Source: Sphingobacteriia bacterium RIFOXYC2_FULL_35_18
Lineage (GTDB): Bacteria; Bacteroidota; Bacteroidia; Chitinophagales; Chitinophagaceae
Length of the DNA stretch: 64,000 nucleotides
Reading direction: 5' to 3'
Assembly (NCBI GenBank): GCA_001829005.1
Contig: MIAG01000009.1
Location: 62,603-126,602, forward strand
Both the position numbers and the translations under genes were made by a program. The first letter of the stretch is position 1, and each line of letters opens with the position of its first letter. This document shows positions 37,297 through 47,007 of this stretch, one piece after another. The notes under the pieces were generated by a model that ran no database searches, was not told the DNA's origin, and saw only the letters and a list, made by a program, of their open reading frames with translations.

Positions 37297-37694
37297 TTGA
37301 TCTCTTGGCAAAGTTCAATGAGCACTCCGTTGGTTCCTTTTGGGTGTAAAAAGCAAACCAATTTATTATCGGCTCCTTTTTTTGGGGTTTCGTTTAAAAG
37401 GGTAAAACCTTCCGAAACCAAACGACTCATTTCGGCCTGAATATCGGTAACATCAAATGCAATATGATGCATGCCTTCCCCTTTTTTATCAATATACTTA
37501 GCAATTACCCCTTCCGGGTCTGTGGAAGCTACTAATTCAATTTTAGATTCGCCTGTTTTAAAAAATGCCGTCATTACTTTTTCAGAAGCCACTTCCTCGG
37601 TTTTATAACAAGGACTATTCAGTAATTTCTCAAAAAGAGGAATACTGTTTGCCAAATCTTTCACTGCTATGCCAATATGTTCAATTTTATTCAT
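37293..37694 (-). CDS. mce: Methylmalonyl-CoA epimerase
   Basis: 133 residues, a single vicinal-oxygen-chelate unit. Metal ligands are visible: the His of IEHIGIAV near the N-terminus, the MHHIAFDV His in the middle and Glu in VLIELCQ at the C-terminus. Interconverts (R)- and (S)-methylmalonyl-CoA in propionate metabolism. The rest of the pathway in this window is the B12-binding subunit at 57688; the mutase catalytic subunit is not here. Confidence 0.9.
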   Translation of the reverse strand: MNKIEHIGIAVKDLANSIPLFEKLLNSPCYKTEEVASEKVMTAFFKTGESKIELVASTDPEGVIAKYIDKKGEGMHHIAFDVTDIQAEMSRLVSEGFTLLNETPKKGADNKLVCFLHPKGTNGVLIELCQEIN

Positions 37695-37781
37695 TATATT
37701 TTAATTATATACGTGCTTACGATTTGAGGAAAAACAACTGCTGTGTAACATTGGAGGCCAAAATTATAGAACCTATTGTTA

Positions 37782-37789
37782 TACTTTTG
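37782..37789 (+). promoter_or_regulatory. -7 box (TACTTTTG) for the isc genes
   Basis: Matches TAnnTTTG, 27 nt before the iscS ATG. No IscR-like gene lies nearby. Confidence 0.4.
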
Positions 37790-37816
37790 TGTTATTAGAA
37801 AAAACTAGCAAGCAAT

Positions 37817-39034
37817 ATGTTGAAGTTACCTGTTTATTTAGATAATAATGCCACTACGCCCATGGATCCAAGAGTATTGGAAGCCATGATACCTTATTTT
37901 ACCGAGCATTTTGGTAATGCAGCCAGCCGTAACCACCCGTTTGGATGGGAAGCAGAAGAGGCAGTAGATTATGCCCGTGAGCAAGTTGCCAAATTAATAG
38001 GTGCAGATCCTAAGGAAATTATTTTTACCTCAGGAGCTACCGAAGGCGATAACCTTGCTATTAAAGGGGTGTTTGAAATGTATGCAACCAAGGGTAACCA
38101 TATTATTACAGTTACTACAGAGCACAAAGCGGTGTTAGATACTTGCAAGCATTTAGAGCGCGCTGGGGCTGAAGTAACTTATTTAGAAGTACAAGCAGAT
38201 GGATTAATAGACCTTAAAGAATTAGAAGCGGCTATTAAGCCTACTACTATTTTGATTGCCATCATGTATGCCAACAATGAAATTGGGGTAATACAACCTG
38301 TAAAAGAAATCAGCGCCATCGCTAAAAAGCATGGGGTGTTGTTTTTCTCTGATGCAGTTCAAGCAGTAGGAAAAATACCAGTAGATGTAAACAAAGATGG
38401 TATTGATATCATGGCGTTTACTGCACATAAAATGTACGGTCCAAAAGGAATTGGTGCATTATATGTACGTCGTAAAAATCCAAGAGTAAAAGTGACTGCC
38501 CAAATGGACGGTGGCGGACATGAGCGTGGCATGAGAAGTGGTACGTTGAATGTTCCAGGTATTGTAGGATTTGGAAAAGCTTGCGAATTAGCTCGATTAG
38601 AAATGGCCGATGATGCAGCACGTTTAAGCAAATTGCGTGATAAATTAGAATCAGCGTTGGTACAATTAGAAGAAGCGTATGTAAACGGAAACCGTGAACA
38701 TCGCTTACCACATGTAGCCAATATTTCATTCAAATATGTAGAAGGAGAAGGATTGTTGATGGGCTTTAATAAAAATATTGCCTTATCATCTGGATCTGCA
38801 TGTACTTCTGCATCACTAGAGCCTAGCTATGTATTAAAAGCATTGGGTTTAGGCGACGATTTAGCACATAGCTCATTACGATTTGGTTTAGGAAGATTTA
38901 CTACCGAAGACCAAATTGATTATACTATTAAATCAGTAAGTGAAACCGTATTGAAACTAAGAGATATGAGCCCATTATGGGAAATGTTTAAGGAAGGAGT
39001 AGATATGGATAAAATTGAGTGGGCGCACCATTAA
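37817..39034 (+). CDS. iscS: Cysteine desulfurase IscS
   Basis: 405 residues. PLP lysine is Lys205 in [11 protein letters not shown]; the sulfur-carrying catalytic Cys329 lies in [10 protein letters not shown]-terminal [14 protein letters not shown] is the usual IscS start. Mobilises sulfur from cysteine for Fe-S cluster and thio-cofactor assembly. First gene of iscS-iscU-iscA; no hscAB-fdx follow, which is common in Bacteroidota. Confidence 0.96.
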   Translation: MLKLPVYLDNNATTPMDPRVLEAMIPYFTEHFGNAASRNHPFGWEAEEAVDYAREQVAKLIGADPKEIIFTSGATEGDNLAIKGVFEMYATKGNHIITVTTEHKAVLDTCKHLERAGAEVTYLEVQADGLIDLKELEAAIKPTTILIAIMYANNEIGVIQPVKEISAIAKKHGVLFFSDAVQAVGKIPVDVNKDGIDIMAFTAHKMYGPKGIGALYVRRKNPRVKVTAQMDGGGHERGMRSGTLNVPGIVGFGKACELARLEMADDAARLSKLRDKLESALVQLEEAYVNGNREHRLPHVANISFKYVEGEGLLMGFNKNIALSSGSACTSASLEPSYVLKALGLGDDLAHSSLRFGLGRFTTEDQIDYTIKSVSETVLKLRDMSPLWEMFKEGVDMDKIEWAHH

Positions 39035-39097
39035 TAGTGGCTTGAATCCCTCAAAAAAAACAAAAACATTCAATAACAAAATTTAAATAAACATACC

Positions 39098-39514
39098 ATG
39101 GCATATTCAGAAAAAGTAATTGATCACTACAGTAATCCTAAAAACGTAGGAACACTAGACAAATCTAAATCCAATGTGGGTACTGGTTTAGTAGGAGCTC
39201 CTGAGTGTGGAGACGTAATGCGTTTGCAAATTGAAGTAGACGATGCTTCTGGTGTAATTACCGACGCTAAATTCAAAACCTTTGGATGTGGATCTGCTAT
39301 TGCATCTTCTTCTCTAGCTACAGAATGGTTAAAAGGTAAAACTTTAGATCAGGCAGTCGCTATAGATAATATGGAGTTAGTAGAAGAATTGAACTTGCCT
39401 CCAGTAAAAATCCATTGCTCTGTATTGGCTGAAGACGCTATTAAAAGCGCTATCAACGATTACAGAAAAAAGAATGGTTTAGAAGAGTTGGTGTTCGAAG
39501 AAAGAATTCACTAA
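39098..39514 (+). CDS. iscU: Iron-sulfur scaffold protein IscU
   Basis: 138 residues. The three scaffold cysteines are present: Cys37 (APECGD), Cys64 (FGCGSA) and Cys107 (IHCSVLA). Begins YSEKVIDHYSNPKNVGTLD, the standard IscU N-terminus. Receives sulfur from IscS and builds the transient cluster. 63 bp after iscS and 17 bp before iscA. Confidence 0.96.
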   Translation: MAYSEKVIDHYSNPKNVGTLDKSKSNVGTGLVGAPECGDVMRLQIEVDDASGVITDAKFKTFGCGSAIASSSLATEWLKGKTLDQAVAIDNMELVEELNLPPVKIHCSVLAEDAIKSAINDYRKKNGLEELVFEERIH

Positions 39515-39531
39515 TACCATAACACAATAGT

Positions 39532-39888
39532 ATGAGCGAAACAGCAACAGAAAATAGTATTTACGTAAGTGAAAAAGCAAAAGCCAAAGTGAAACAGCTG
39601 ATGGAAGAAGCTGGTGTGGCAGGAGATGAAAGCTATTTTTTAAGAGTGGGTGTAGTTGGCGGTGGTTGTTCAGGCTTGAGTTATAAGCTAGACTTTGACA
39701 ACGAAGTTAAACCCATGGATCAAGTGTTTGAAGACAATGGCGTAAAAGTAGTGACCGATCTTAAAAGCTTTTTATACTTAGTAAATACCGAACTAGATTT
39801 CTCGGATGGATTAAATGGGAAGGGTTTTTATTTTAGTAACCCCAATGCCAGCCGTAGTTGTGGGTGTGGAGAAAGTTTTGCCGTATAA
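39532..39888 (+). CDS. iscA: Iron-sulfur cluster assembly accessory protein (IscA/ErpA type)
   Basis: 118 residues with the A-type carrier cysteines Cys46 (GGGCSGLSY), Cys110 and Cys112 (SRSCGCGES). Delivers Fe-S clusters to target proteins. Last gene of the isc operon, closed by the terminator at 39918-39942. ErpA cannot be separated from IscA by sequence alone. Confidence 0.93.
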   Translation: MSETATENSIYVSEKAKAKVKQLMEEAGVAGDESYFLRVGVVGGGCSGLSYKLDFDNEVKPMDQVFEDNGVKVVTDLKSFLYLVNTELDFSDGLNGKGFYFSNPNASRSCGCGESFAV

Positions 39889-39917
39889 CTTTGTTAAATA
39901 AATTTAATTGCTATAGT

Positions 39918-39942
39918 AAAACCCCGATTCGTCGGGGTTTTT
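39918..39942 (+). terminator. Intrinsic terminator after iscA
   Basis: Perfect 10-bp stem AAAACCCCGA / TCGGGGTTTT with a TTCG tetraloop, ending in T residues. Confidence 0.92.
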
Positions 39943-39956
39943 GCATATAAAAACTT

Positions 39957-39964
39957 TAGTTTTG
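39957..39964 (+). promoter_or_regulatory. -7 box (TAGTTTTG) abutting gldFG
   Basis: Matches TAnnTTTG and is exactly 4 nt (AGGC) before the ATG at 39969, only 15 bp after the isc terminator. Implies a leaderless message. Confidence 0.5.
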
Positions 39965-39968
39965 AGGC

Positions 39969-42428
39969 ATGTGGATGATCTGTAAAAAAGAGTGGCAACA
40001 ATTTTTTGCTTCCCTAACCGGATACCTAGTCTTGGGCATATTTTTAGGGCTCACAGGACTTTTGTTTTTTGTTTTCCCCGATACCAGTTTACTCAATTTT
40101 GGATATGCCAGTTTAGCTCCCTTTTTTCAGTTAATGCCATGGTTGTTGTTGTTTTTAATTCCGGCAGTTACCATGCGCAGTATTTCAGAAGAAATAAGAA
40201 CGGGTACCTATGAAATATTGCAAACCCTCCCACTTAGTTTAAGACAAATCATTATTGGAAAATACTTGGGTGTGCTATTCATTGTATTAATTGCATTGGT
40301 GCCTACTATTATTTATGCATTCTCTATGCAAGCCCTTAGCATAACAGGGGGCATTGATATTGGTGCAACCCTTGGCAGTTATATTAGTTTATTTTTACTG
40401 GCAGGGGTGTTTGCAGCAATTGGTATATATGCAAGTAGTGTTACCAATAATACCATTGCGGCATTTGGTTTGGGGGGATTACTCTCGTTCGCTTTGTTTG
40501 CAGGATTTACTGCCATAGCCAAGCTTTCTTTATTCAGTGGCGGTGCAGATTATTATATAGAATTAATGGGGATTCAATTGCATGCAGCCAATATTAGCAG
40601 AGGCGTTTTGGCAGCATCCGATATCATTTACTTTATTGCCGTGATCGGATTCTTTTTGTATATCACGCAACTACAATTAACCAAACAGCCTAAAAAATTA
40701 ACAAGGGCATTGGCTGCAATTGCACTGCTGGTAAGCATTACAGTGGCAGGGTCATTAATCAGTAATCGATTAGATTTAACAGAAGACAAGCGATTTACAC
40801 TAAGTAGTTCAACTGTAGACTTATTAGAAAAAATAGATTCAACCATAACAGTAGAAGTTTTTTTAACGGGGGAATTACCAACTGATTATAAAAAGTTGAG
40901 CATAGCCACGAACGATATATTGGCCTCCTTTAATAATTATGCCAACAACCAAATCAGGGTCATTTTTCGTAATCCAGGAGAGGGTTTGCCCAATGATACT
41001 GCCAAAGCTGTTTTGTACGACAGCTTACAAAAAATGGGCGTAGTGTTTGAGCAATTGAACGTTGAACAATCAACGGGTGATGCCACCATTAACCAATTAA
41101 TTATTCCAACTGCGTTGGTATACTATCAAAAAAATCAGTTACCCATTGCCGTAGATTTAAGAAGCAGTAGAAAAATCTATAAACAGTTTAATGTACTTAC
41201 TGAAGAGCCGCAAGAAGATATAGAAGCAACACGCAATGCAGCAGAAGCGTTACTCGAAAATAAATTTGCAACTGCTATTGATAAGTTGATTCGAAAAGAA
41301 GTGCCCACCATCGCATATGTAGTAGGAAATGGAGAACCCACCGATTTAACGGTGAACGATTTAGGAGAAAGCTTACGCAATGATTATCGGTTGGGAATAT
41401 TCGATTTAAAACAAGCTTATCCAGATCCATCTGTTATCAAAACGATGATCATAGTAAAACCCAAACAACCCTTTACCGAAGAAGACCTTTTGAAGTTAGA
41501 CCAGTATGTAATGAACGGTGGCAATATCATTTGGTTCATCGATAAATTACATGCGGAGTTAGATAGTTTAAAAAGAACCGAAGGTCAATATACTGCTTTC
41601 GATAGAGGACTGGGTTTAGATGAATTGTTATTTAAGTATGGCGTAAGAATTAATGGAGATTTATTGCAAGACCTTAACTGTTCTAAGATTCCATTGGTGA
41701 TAGGAAAAAATCCAGATGGAAGTATTCGAATGCAGCGTGTGCCCTGGCCATATTATCCATTGTTGTCGGCAAGAACACCCAATCCTATCTCGGCCAATTT
41801 AGACAGGGTATTGCCCATTTTTCCATCGAGCATAGATACTGTAATGGCAAAAGGAATACAGAAAACCATTTTGTTGGCATCAGATACCAATAGTAGAATA
41901 TTGCCATCTCCTGCATTGGTTTCATTAAACAGTGTGCAAAGCCAGGAAGACTTATACAGCTTCAATAAAAGTTTTGTACCAGTAGCTGTTTTATTAGAAG
42001 GAACATTCAGTTCGCTATTTAGCAATCGATTACCCAAGGCAGTGATGGATTCTGTAAAAGCAAATACTGGTAAGCCCTATTTATCAAAAGCGGCTAAAGC
42101 AGGAAAGCAGATAGTGGTAGCAGATGGTGATATTGTAACCAATGAAGTCAGCAATACCACAGGCCCATTACCAATGGGGTTGATACAAATGGAAAATTAT
42201 CGCTTTGCCAATAAAGCTTTTTTTCTGAACAGTATAGATTATCTTTCCTCCGATAATTCATTGTTTAAGAGTAGAAATAAAACAGTGGTTTTAAGATTAC
42301 TCAATAAGCAAAAGTTGCAGGAGCAAAAAACAATCTGGCAATTGATCAATGTATTGTTGCCTGTGGTATTGGTATTGATTATTGGTTATTTATTTCAGTG
42401 GTGGCGTAAAAGGCGCTACAGCATTTAA
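39969..42428 (+). CDS. GldF-GldG fusion, gliding-motility ABC transporter subunit
   Basis: 819 residues. Residues 1-238 are an ABC-2-type permease like GldF (ICKKEWQQFFASLTGYL; SISEEIRTGTYEILQTLPLS; six membrane helices). From about residue 242 a second protein begins, like GldG: a membrane helix, NRLDLTEDKRFTLSSSTVDLL, a large periplasmic domain, and a C-terminal membrane helix followed by WWRKRRYSI. Normally these are two genes; here one frame. The ATPase partner GldA is not in the window. Needed for gliding, and linked in many Bacteroidota to type IX secretion. An ATG at 39975 is an alternative start. Confidence 0.9.
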   Translation: MWMICKKEWQQFFASLTGYLVLGIFLGLTGLLFFVFPDTSLLNFGYASLAPFFQLMPWLLLFLIPAVTMRSISEEIRTGTYEILQTLPLSLRQIIIGKYLGVLFIVLIALVPTIIYAFSMQALSITGGIDIGATLGSYISLFLLAGVFAAIGIYASSVTNNTIAAFGLGGLLSFALFAGFTAIAKLSLFSGGADYYIELMGIQLHAANISRGVLAASDIIYFIAVIGFFLYITQLQLTKQPKKLTRALAAIALLVSITVAGSLISNRLDLTEDKRFTLSSSTVDLLEKIDSTITVEVFLTGELPTDYKKLSIATNDILASFNNYANNQIRVIFRNPGEGLPNDTAKAVLYDSLQKMGVVFEQLNVEQSTGDATINQLIIPTALVYYQKNQLPIAVDLRSSRKIYKQFNVLTEEPQEDIEATRNAAEALLENKFATAIDKLIRKEVPTIAYVVGNGEPTDLTVNDLGESLRNDYRLGIFDLKQAYPDPSVIKTMIIVKPKQPFTEEDLLKLDQYVMNGGNIIWFIDKLHAELDSLKRTEGQYTAFDRGLGLDELLFKYGVRINGDLLQDLNCSKIPLVIGKNPDGSIRMQRVPWPYYPLLSARTPNPISANLDRVLPIFPSSIDTVMAKGIQKTILLASDTNSRILPSPALVSLNSVQSQEDLYSFNKSFVPVAVLLEGTFSSLFSNRLPKAVMDSVKANTGKPYLSKAAKAGKQIVVADGDIVTNEVSNTTGPLPMGLIQMENYRFANKAFFLNSIDYLSSDNSLFKSRNKTVVLRLLNKQKLQEQKTIWQLINVLLPVVLVLIIGYLFQWWRKRRYSI

Positions 42429-42443
42429 TATTGAACGATTATT

Positions 42444-43451
42444 ATGAACGCACATCAAATTGTTTATTTAGTTTTTGGAATTGTTTTGTCGGTAGCATTG
42501 ATTTTTGACTTAGGGCTACTGAGTAAAAAAAATAAAAGCATTACCATTAAGCAAGCGCTCAACCAAACCATGTTTTGGGTAGGTCTTGCAATTGCTTTCT
42601 TTATTTTTTTGTGGATAGAAGGTCCAGCATTAGCAGCAGATAGTGGCGGTGCAGATGTGAGTAAACACCAATTGCCATTTGAGTTTTTAAGTGCCTATTT
42701 AATGGAGTGGAGTTTAAGCATTGATAATATTTTTGTGTTCATTTTAATTTTCAATTCATTTGGAGTAAAAGAAGCATATTATTCAAGAGTGTTGTTATTA
42801 GGAATTTTAATGGCCATTATTTTCAGGGTCATTTTTATTACTTTAGGAGTAGCACTGGTTGCTAAATTTTCTTGGTTGCTGTATATTTTTGGTGGGTTTT
42901 TAATTTACACAGGCTATCATATGTTCAAAGCCAATGAAGAAGAGCAGTTTGATCCACATAATTCTAAGATTTATAAGTTTTTAAAATCCTTTTTACCATT
43001 GGTAAACCATGATGGCGGTGGAAAGTACATGATTCGCGAAAATGGTAAGCCTGCATACACCACACTATTTGTGGTAGTGATATTATTGGCAGCCATAGAT
43101 TTGGTGTTTGCGTTAGACTCAATCCCTGCAGTAATGGGTATTTCAAAAGACCCATTGATTATTTATACGTCTAATATTTTTGCTGTATTAGGATTGCGTT
43201 CTTTATTCTTTTTGTTACGAGGAGCGGTTACCAAATTTGATTATTTACAACAGGGTATAGCCATTGTGTTGGTATTTATAGGCGTGAAAATGTTGGGTGA
43301 ACACTACTTAAGTATGTGGATGAGCAAGACCAGTCAAGTGGCATTGTCATTAGGGGTAATTGTATTATGTATTTCAGGTTCCATTTTATATTCTATTGTG
43401 TTAGAAAAAAGAGGAACCCCCAAAGACGTAGTAGATGATTCAGTTAAATGA
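42444..43451 (+). CDS. TerC-family integral membrane protein (Alx-like)
   Basis: 335 residues, about 9 membrane helices. Conserved acidic motifs of the family: AYLMEWSLSIDNIFVF and DLVFALDSIPAVMGISKDP; between them a cytoplasmic loop with EEEQFDPHNSK. Proposed metal (Mn) exporter or calcium-responsive membrane protein. It overlaps the following murF-alr gene by 17 bp in another frame, so the two are probably translated from one mRNA. Confidence 0.9.
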   Translation: MNAHQIVYLVFGIVLSVALIFDLGLLSKKNKSITIKQALNQTMFWVGLAIAFFIFLWIEGPALAADSGGADVSKHQLPFEFLSAYLMEWSLSIDNIFVFILIFNSFGVKEAYYSRVLLLGILMAIIFRVIFITLGVALVAKFSWLLYIFGGFLIYTGYHMFKANEEEQFDPHNSKIYKFLKSFLPLVNHDGGGKYMIRENGKPAYTTLFVVVILLAAIDLVFALDSIPAVMGISKDPLIIYTSNIFAVLGLRSLFFLLRGAVTKFDYLQQGIAIVLVFIGVKMLGEHYLSMWMSKTSQVALSLGVIVLCISGSILYSIVLEKRGTPKDVVDDSVK

Positions 43452-45936
43452 TATAGCAGCAATTTTGAAACAGCCCATACAAGGCAAAGGCAATGCAATT
43501 ATTCAATACCTGGTAACCGATAGTAGGAATATCGTAGATCCTACAAAGAGTATATTCTTTGCAATTAAAGGACCTAGAAGAACTGGTACTTCCTTTATTG
43601 CAGACGTTTACCAGCAAGGCGTGCGAGCATTTGTAATAGACGAACCCATTAACACTAGCGAATTTACCGAGGGAGTATTTTTTAGTGTACCCAATACCAT
43701 CAAAGCATTACAAGCTATTGCTGCCTATCACCGGTCTAAATTTTCTATTCCAATTATTGGCATTACTGGAAGCAATGGCAAGACCATCGTGAAAGAATGG
43801 TTGTATCAATTATTACAACCCGATTTTAATATTGTAAGAAGCCCAAGAAGTTACAATTCACAAATAGGTGTTCCCTTAAGTGTTTGGCAAATGAATGAAC
43901 AACACGAACTCGGAATATTCGAAGTGGGAATTTCAGCAAAAGGGGAAATGCAATCCTTAGCAGAAATAGTGCAACCAACTATTGGAGTGTTCACTAATAT
44001 AGGGGATGCGCACAATGAAGGTTTTGCCAGTGTAGTAGAAAAAGTAGCAGAGAAAACAAAATTATTTTCTAGTGCAAGTAAAATAATAATCGCATCTGAT
44101 TATATTCCATATGCATTGCCAACAAAAGCAACTATTGTTTCTTGGGGAGCAAAGCCGCTGCATGGTTCTGCAAGCCAAGCAAGGAATGGAGCTAATAAGC
44201 TTCCAGATTTACAGTTAATTGAGCAGAAGAAATCTGCCACCCAAACCGAACTCTTGCTGCAATACCAGCAAGAGCAATTTCAATTGCAAGTTCCCTTTAC
44301 AGACAAAGCTTCATTGCAAAATTTACTAACCTGTGTATTGGTTTTATTGCAATTGAATTATCGAATTTCAGTAATACAACAAAGAGTGTTACAATTAACG
44401 GCTGTAGAAATGCGCATGCAATTGCGAAGGGCAATTAATCAGAGTTATGTATTAAATGATAGTTACAGTAACGATAAAATTTCTTTATCGTTGGCATTGC
44501 AATTTCTAAAAGAGCAAGCCAATCAACAACCCATTATAGCTATTGTATCGGATATTGTAGATACAGGCGAACCTGCAGAACAGTTGTATCAACAAGTAGC
44601 ACAAATGTTGAGTAGTAGTGGGGTTAAGCAACTATATGCAGTAGGTAGGGAAATCAGTCTTTATTTTACACAGCACCAAAACGAGCATTTCCCTTTTAGT
44701 ATTCAATTGTTTACTAGCACACAAGACCTTTTACAGCATTTGCATGAAACCATGTTTCAGCAAAATTATATTTTACTAAAAGGAGCTAGAAAATTTGCAT
44801 TTGAGCAATTGGCACATTGGTTAGAACAACAAGTACATCAAACCATCATGGAAATCAATTTGACTGCCATGGTGCACAACCTAAAAGCCTATCAGTCACT
44901 GCTGCAACCCAATACCAAATTAATGGCCATGGTAAAAGCCTTTGGGTATGGAAGTGGGGCAGGAGAAGTTGCCAGAAGATTGCAACAACAACAAGTAGAT
45001 TATTTAACAGTTGCTTATGCAGACGAAGGAGTAACCTTACGTAAAGCAGGTATTCATTTACCAATCATGGTAATGAGTGCAGATGAATATTCATTTGATG
45101 CAATGGTGAATTATACTTTAGAGCCAGAACTATTTTCTTTTCAAATACTCAAAGCTTTTCATCAATATATTACCCAACAAGGATTGCAGCAATACCCAAT
45201 TCATATCAAGTTGAATACAGGAATGAATCGCTTGGGTTTTGATAAAGCAGAAATAGATCAATTAGCCAATTGGTTGAGTAGCCAACAAACACTAAGGGTA
45301 AAATCGGTATTAAGTCATTTGGCAGCAAGTGAAGATGAAAAAGAAGATGCATTTACCGAGCAACAGGTATCCCTTTTTAGTAATGCTTGTGAAAAAATTG
45401 AAAGCGCAATAGGATATGGTTTTATCAAACATATTGCTAATACGGCAGCCATTCGCAGAAATCCGAACTGGCAATTTAATATGGTGCGATTGGGTATTGG
45501 ATTATACGGAGCAGACAATATACAACAAGCAAATTTGCCATTGCAAACAGTAGCTACACTCAAAACAACAGTGGCGCAAGTGAGAATATTAAAGACAGGT
45601 GAAACAGTAAGTTATAATAGATCAGGTGTTTTACAAAAAGACAGTATTATTGCAACAGTTAGAATTGGATATGCAGATGGATATCCCAGAAGAATGGGAA
45701 ATGGTGTAGGTAAAATGTGGATCAAAGGAGCATTGGCTCCTACAGTTGGAAAAATATGTATGGATATGTGTATGATTGATGTAACTGATATACCCAATGT
45801 AGCACCTGGCGATGCGGTGGAAATATTTGGAAAACATATCTCCATTCAAGAAGTAGCAAAGGGCGCAGAAACAATTTCTTATGAAATAATGACTGGCATT
45901 AGTTTACGTGTAAAGAGAGTATATATTGAAGAGTAA
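43435..45936 (+). CDS. Bifunctional MurF ligase / alanine racemase
   Basis: 833 residues. Residues 1-460 are UDP-MurNAc-tripeptide:D-Ala-D-Ala ligase with the ATP loop GITGSNGKTIVKEW (Lys116). From about residue 470 an alanine racemase begins, with the PLP lysine Lys501 in MAMVKAFGYGSG and catalytic Tyr746 in RIGYADGYPRR. One enzyme makes D-alanine and the other adds D-Ala-D-Ala to the peptidoglycan precursor. The fusion is known in Bacteroidota. The ATG lies inside the end of terC. The stop codon abuts the stop of the convergent TPR gene with no spacer. Confidence 0.95.
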   Translation: MIQLNDIAAILKQPIQGKGNAIIQYLVTDSRNIVDPTKSIFFAIKGPRRTGTSFIADVYQQGVRAFVIDEPINTSEFTEGVFFSVPNTIKALQAIAAYHRSKFSIPIIGITGSNGKTIVKEWLYQLLQPDFNIVRSPRSYNSQIGVPLSVWQMNEQHELGIFEVGISAKGEMQSLAEIVQPTIGVFTNIGDAHNEGFASVVEKVAEKTKLFSSASKIIIASDYIPYALPTKATIVSWGAKPLHGSASQARNGANKLPDLQLIEQKKSATQTELLLQYQQEQFQLQVPFTDKASLQNLLTCVLVLLQLNYRISVIQQRVLQLTAVEMRMQLRRAINQSYVLNDSYSNDKISLSLALQFLKEQANQQPIIAIVSDIVDTGEPAEQLYQQVAQMLSSSGVKQLYAVGREISLYFTQHQNEHFPFSIQLFTSTQDLLQHLHETMFQQNYILLKGARKFAFEQLAHWLEQQVHQTIMEINLTAMVHNLKAYQSLLQPNTKLMAMVKAFGYGSGAGEVARRLQQQQVDYLTVAYADEGVTLRKAGIHLPIMVMSADEYSFDAMVNYTLEPELFSFQILKAFHQYITQQGLQQYPIHIKLNTGMNRLGFDKAEIDQLANWLSSQQTLRVKSVLSHLAASEDEKEDAFTEQQVSLFSNACEKIESAIGYGFIKHIANTAAIRRNPNWQFNMVRLGIGLYGADNIQQANLPLQTVATLKTTVAQVRILKTGETVSYNRSGVLQKDSIIATVRIGYADGYPRRMGNGVGKMWIKGALAPTVGKICMDMCMIDVTDIPNVAPGDAVEIFGKHISIQEVAKGAETISYEIMTGISLRVKRVYIEE

Positions 45937-46863
45937 TTATTTACAAGATTGTTTTTTTATATAGTCTGCTTGAATACTTCCTAAACGAACCGCGGTAGAA
46001 AAATCTGCGCAACTACCAGGTTTGTCGTTCAATTTTTGTTTTGCCAAACCTCTCTGTAAAAAAAAGCTGGCATCTTTATTATTAAACGTAATGGCTTTAG
46101 AATAAAATTTAATCGCATTCTTAAAGTCAGAAGCACTAAAGTAAGTGTTGCCCAATTGAAAGAAAATAAACTCATTACTGTCTTCAATTTCAAGGGCATG
46201 ATTCAAGTCTAAAATTGCAGCACCAGGGTTTCCCAAAGCCAATCTTATATTGGCTCTAATCATATATGCTTCAGTAGCATTTTCGTCTTCATCAATGGCT
46301 TTGGTGCAGTCTTGCAAAGCACCATTGATATCATCTAATCCTCTTTTAATAGAAGCTCTTAATAAAAGCGCATCCACATAAGTAGGATTTGCTTTAATCA
46401 CTTTATTCAAATCTTCCAGTGCCAAAGCATGTCTATTTAGTTTCAACAAAGCTTTACCTCTGTTCATATAGGCATCCAAATAAGTCATGTTTTTTTGAAT
46501 GGCTGTATTAAACTCAACTAGGGCTTCTTCTAATTTTTCATTATCCATCAACAATACCCCTTTATTTTGAATGGCTTCTACGTTGTTCGGGTCTAGTTGA
46601 ATGGCGTAATTATAATCTGCCAGGGCATCTTTAAACATGTTCAATCCAGCATGCGCTTTGCCTCTTAAACAGTAGGCTTGTGTTGCATAAGTGCCAGCTG
46701 TTTCTTTGGCCACTATTTTATTCAAATTAGCAATAGCTTCTTTGTAGTTTTTAAACAGGATTTTGTTGTTAGCAGACTTAATTAAATCTGCAGTAGTTTG
46801 AGCATACACCAGTTGCCCCAAGAGTAGGATGCTGCAAATGAATAGCAGGTACTTTTTATTCAT
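45937..46863 (-). CDS. Secreted TPR protein
   Basis: 308 residues with signal peptide (MNKKYLLFICSILLLGQLVYAQ). About eight TPR units, for example YCLRGKAHAGLNMFKDALADYNYAIQLDP and FFLQRGLAKQKLNDKPGSCADF. Its C-terminal tail with two cysteines resembles that of the larger TPR protein at 8090-9628. Probably a periplasmic scaffold. A 12-bp-stem hairpin (46912-46940) lies 49 nt upstream of its start, possibly in its leader. Confidence 0.82.
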   Translation of the reverse strand: MNKKYLLFICSILLLGQLVYAQTTADLIKSANNKILFKNYKEAIANLNKIVAKETAGTYATQAYCLRGKAHAGLNMFKDALADYNYAIQLDPNNVEAIQNKGVLLMDNEKLEEALVEFNTAIQKNMTYLDAYMNRGKALLKLNRHALALEDLNKVIKANPTYVDALLLRASIKRGLDDINGALQDCTKAIDEDENATEAYMIRANIRLALGNPGAAILDLNHALEIEDSNEFIFFQLGNTYFSASDFKNAIKFYSKAITFNNKDASFFLQRGLAKQKLNDKPGSCADFSTAVRLGSIQADYIKKQSCK

Positions 46864-46911
46864 AGTACAATAAGTATCAATAAAGTGGCCGGGGGGTGGT
46901 CTTTAATTAAT

Positions 46912-46940
46912 GCTGATTACCTAGATATAGGTAAATCAGC
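46912..46940. other. Hairpin/operator-like inverted repeat in divergent gap
   Basis: GCTGATTACCTA pairs with TAGGTAAATCAGC, 12 bp with one bulged A and a GATA loop, between the TPR gene (minus) and the barrel gene (plus). No T run follows. Confidence 0.6.
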
Positions 46941-47007
46941 GACAAAATATCAAAAATCCTTGAGAAGTTAACTAAATTTTATATTTTTAAGCCATATTCA
47001 ACTATTT

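Noticed and set aside
37565..37798. 77-codon plus-strand frame overlapping mce
   Set aside because: Mostly antisense to mce, then runs through the iscS promoter region; no credible protein features.
43435..43451. Overlap of terC and murF-alr as a sequencing error
   Set aside because: Both proteins keep normal ends across the 17-bp overlap, so it is a genuine out-of-frame overlap.
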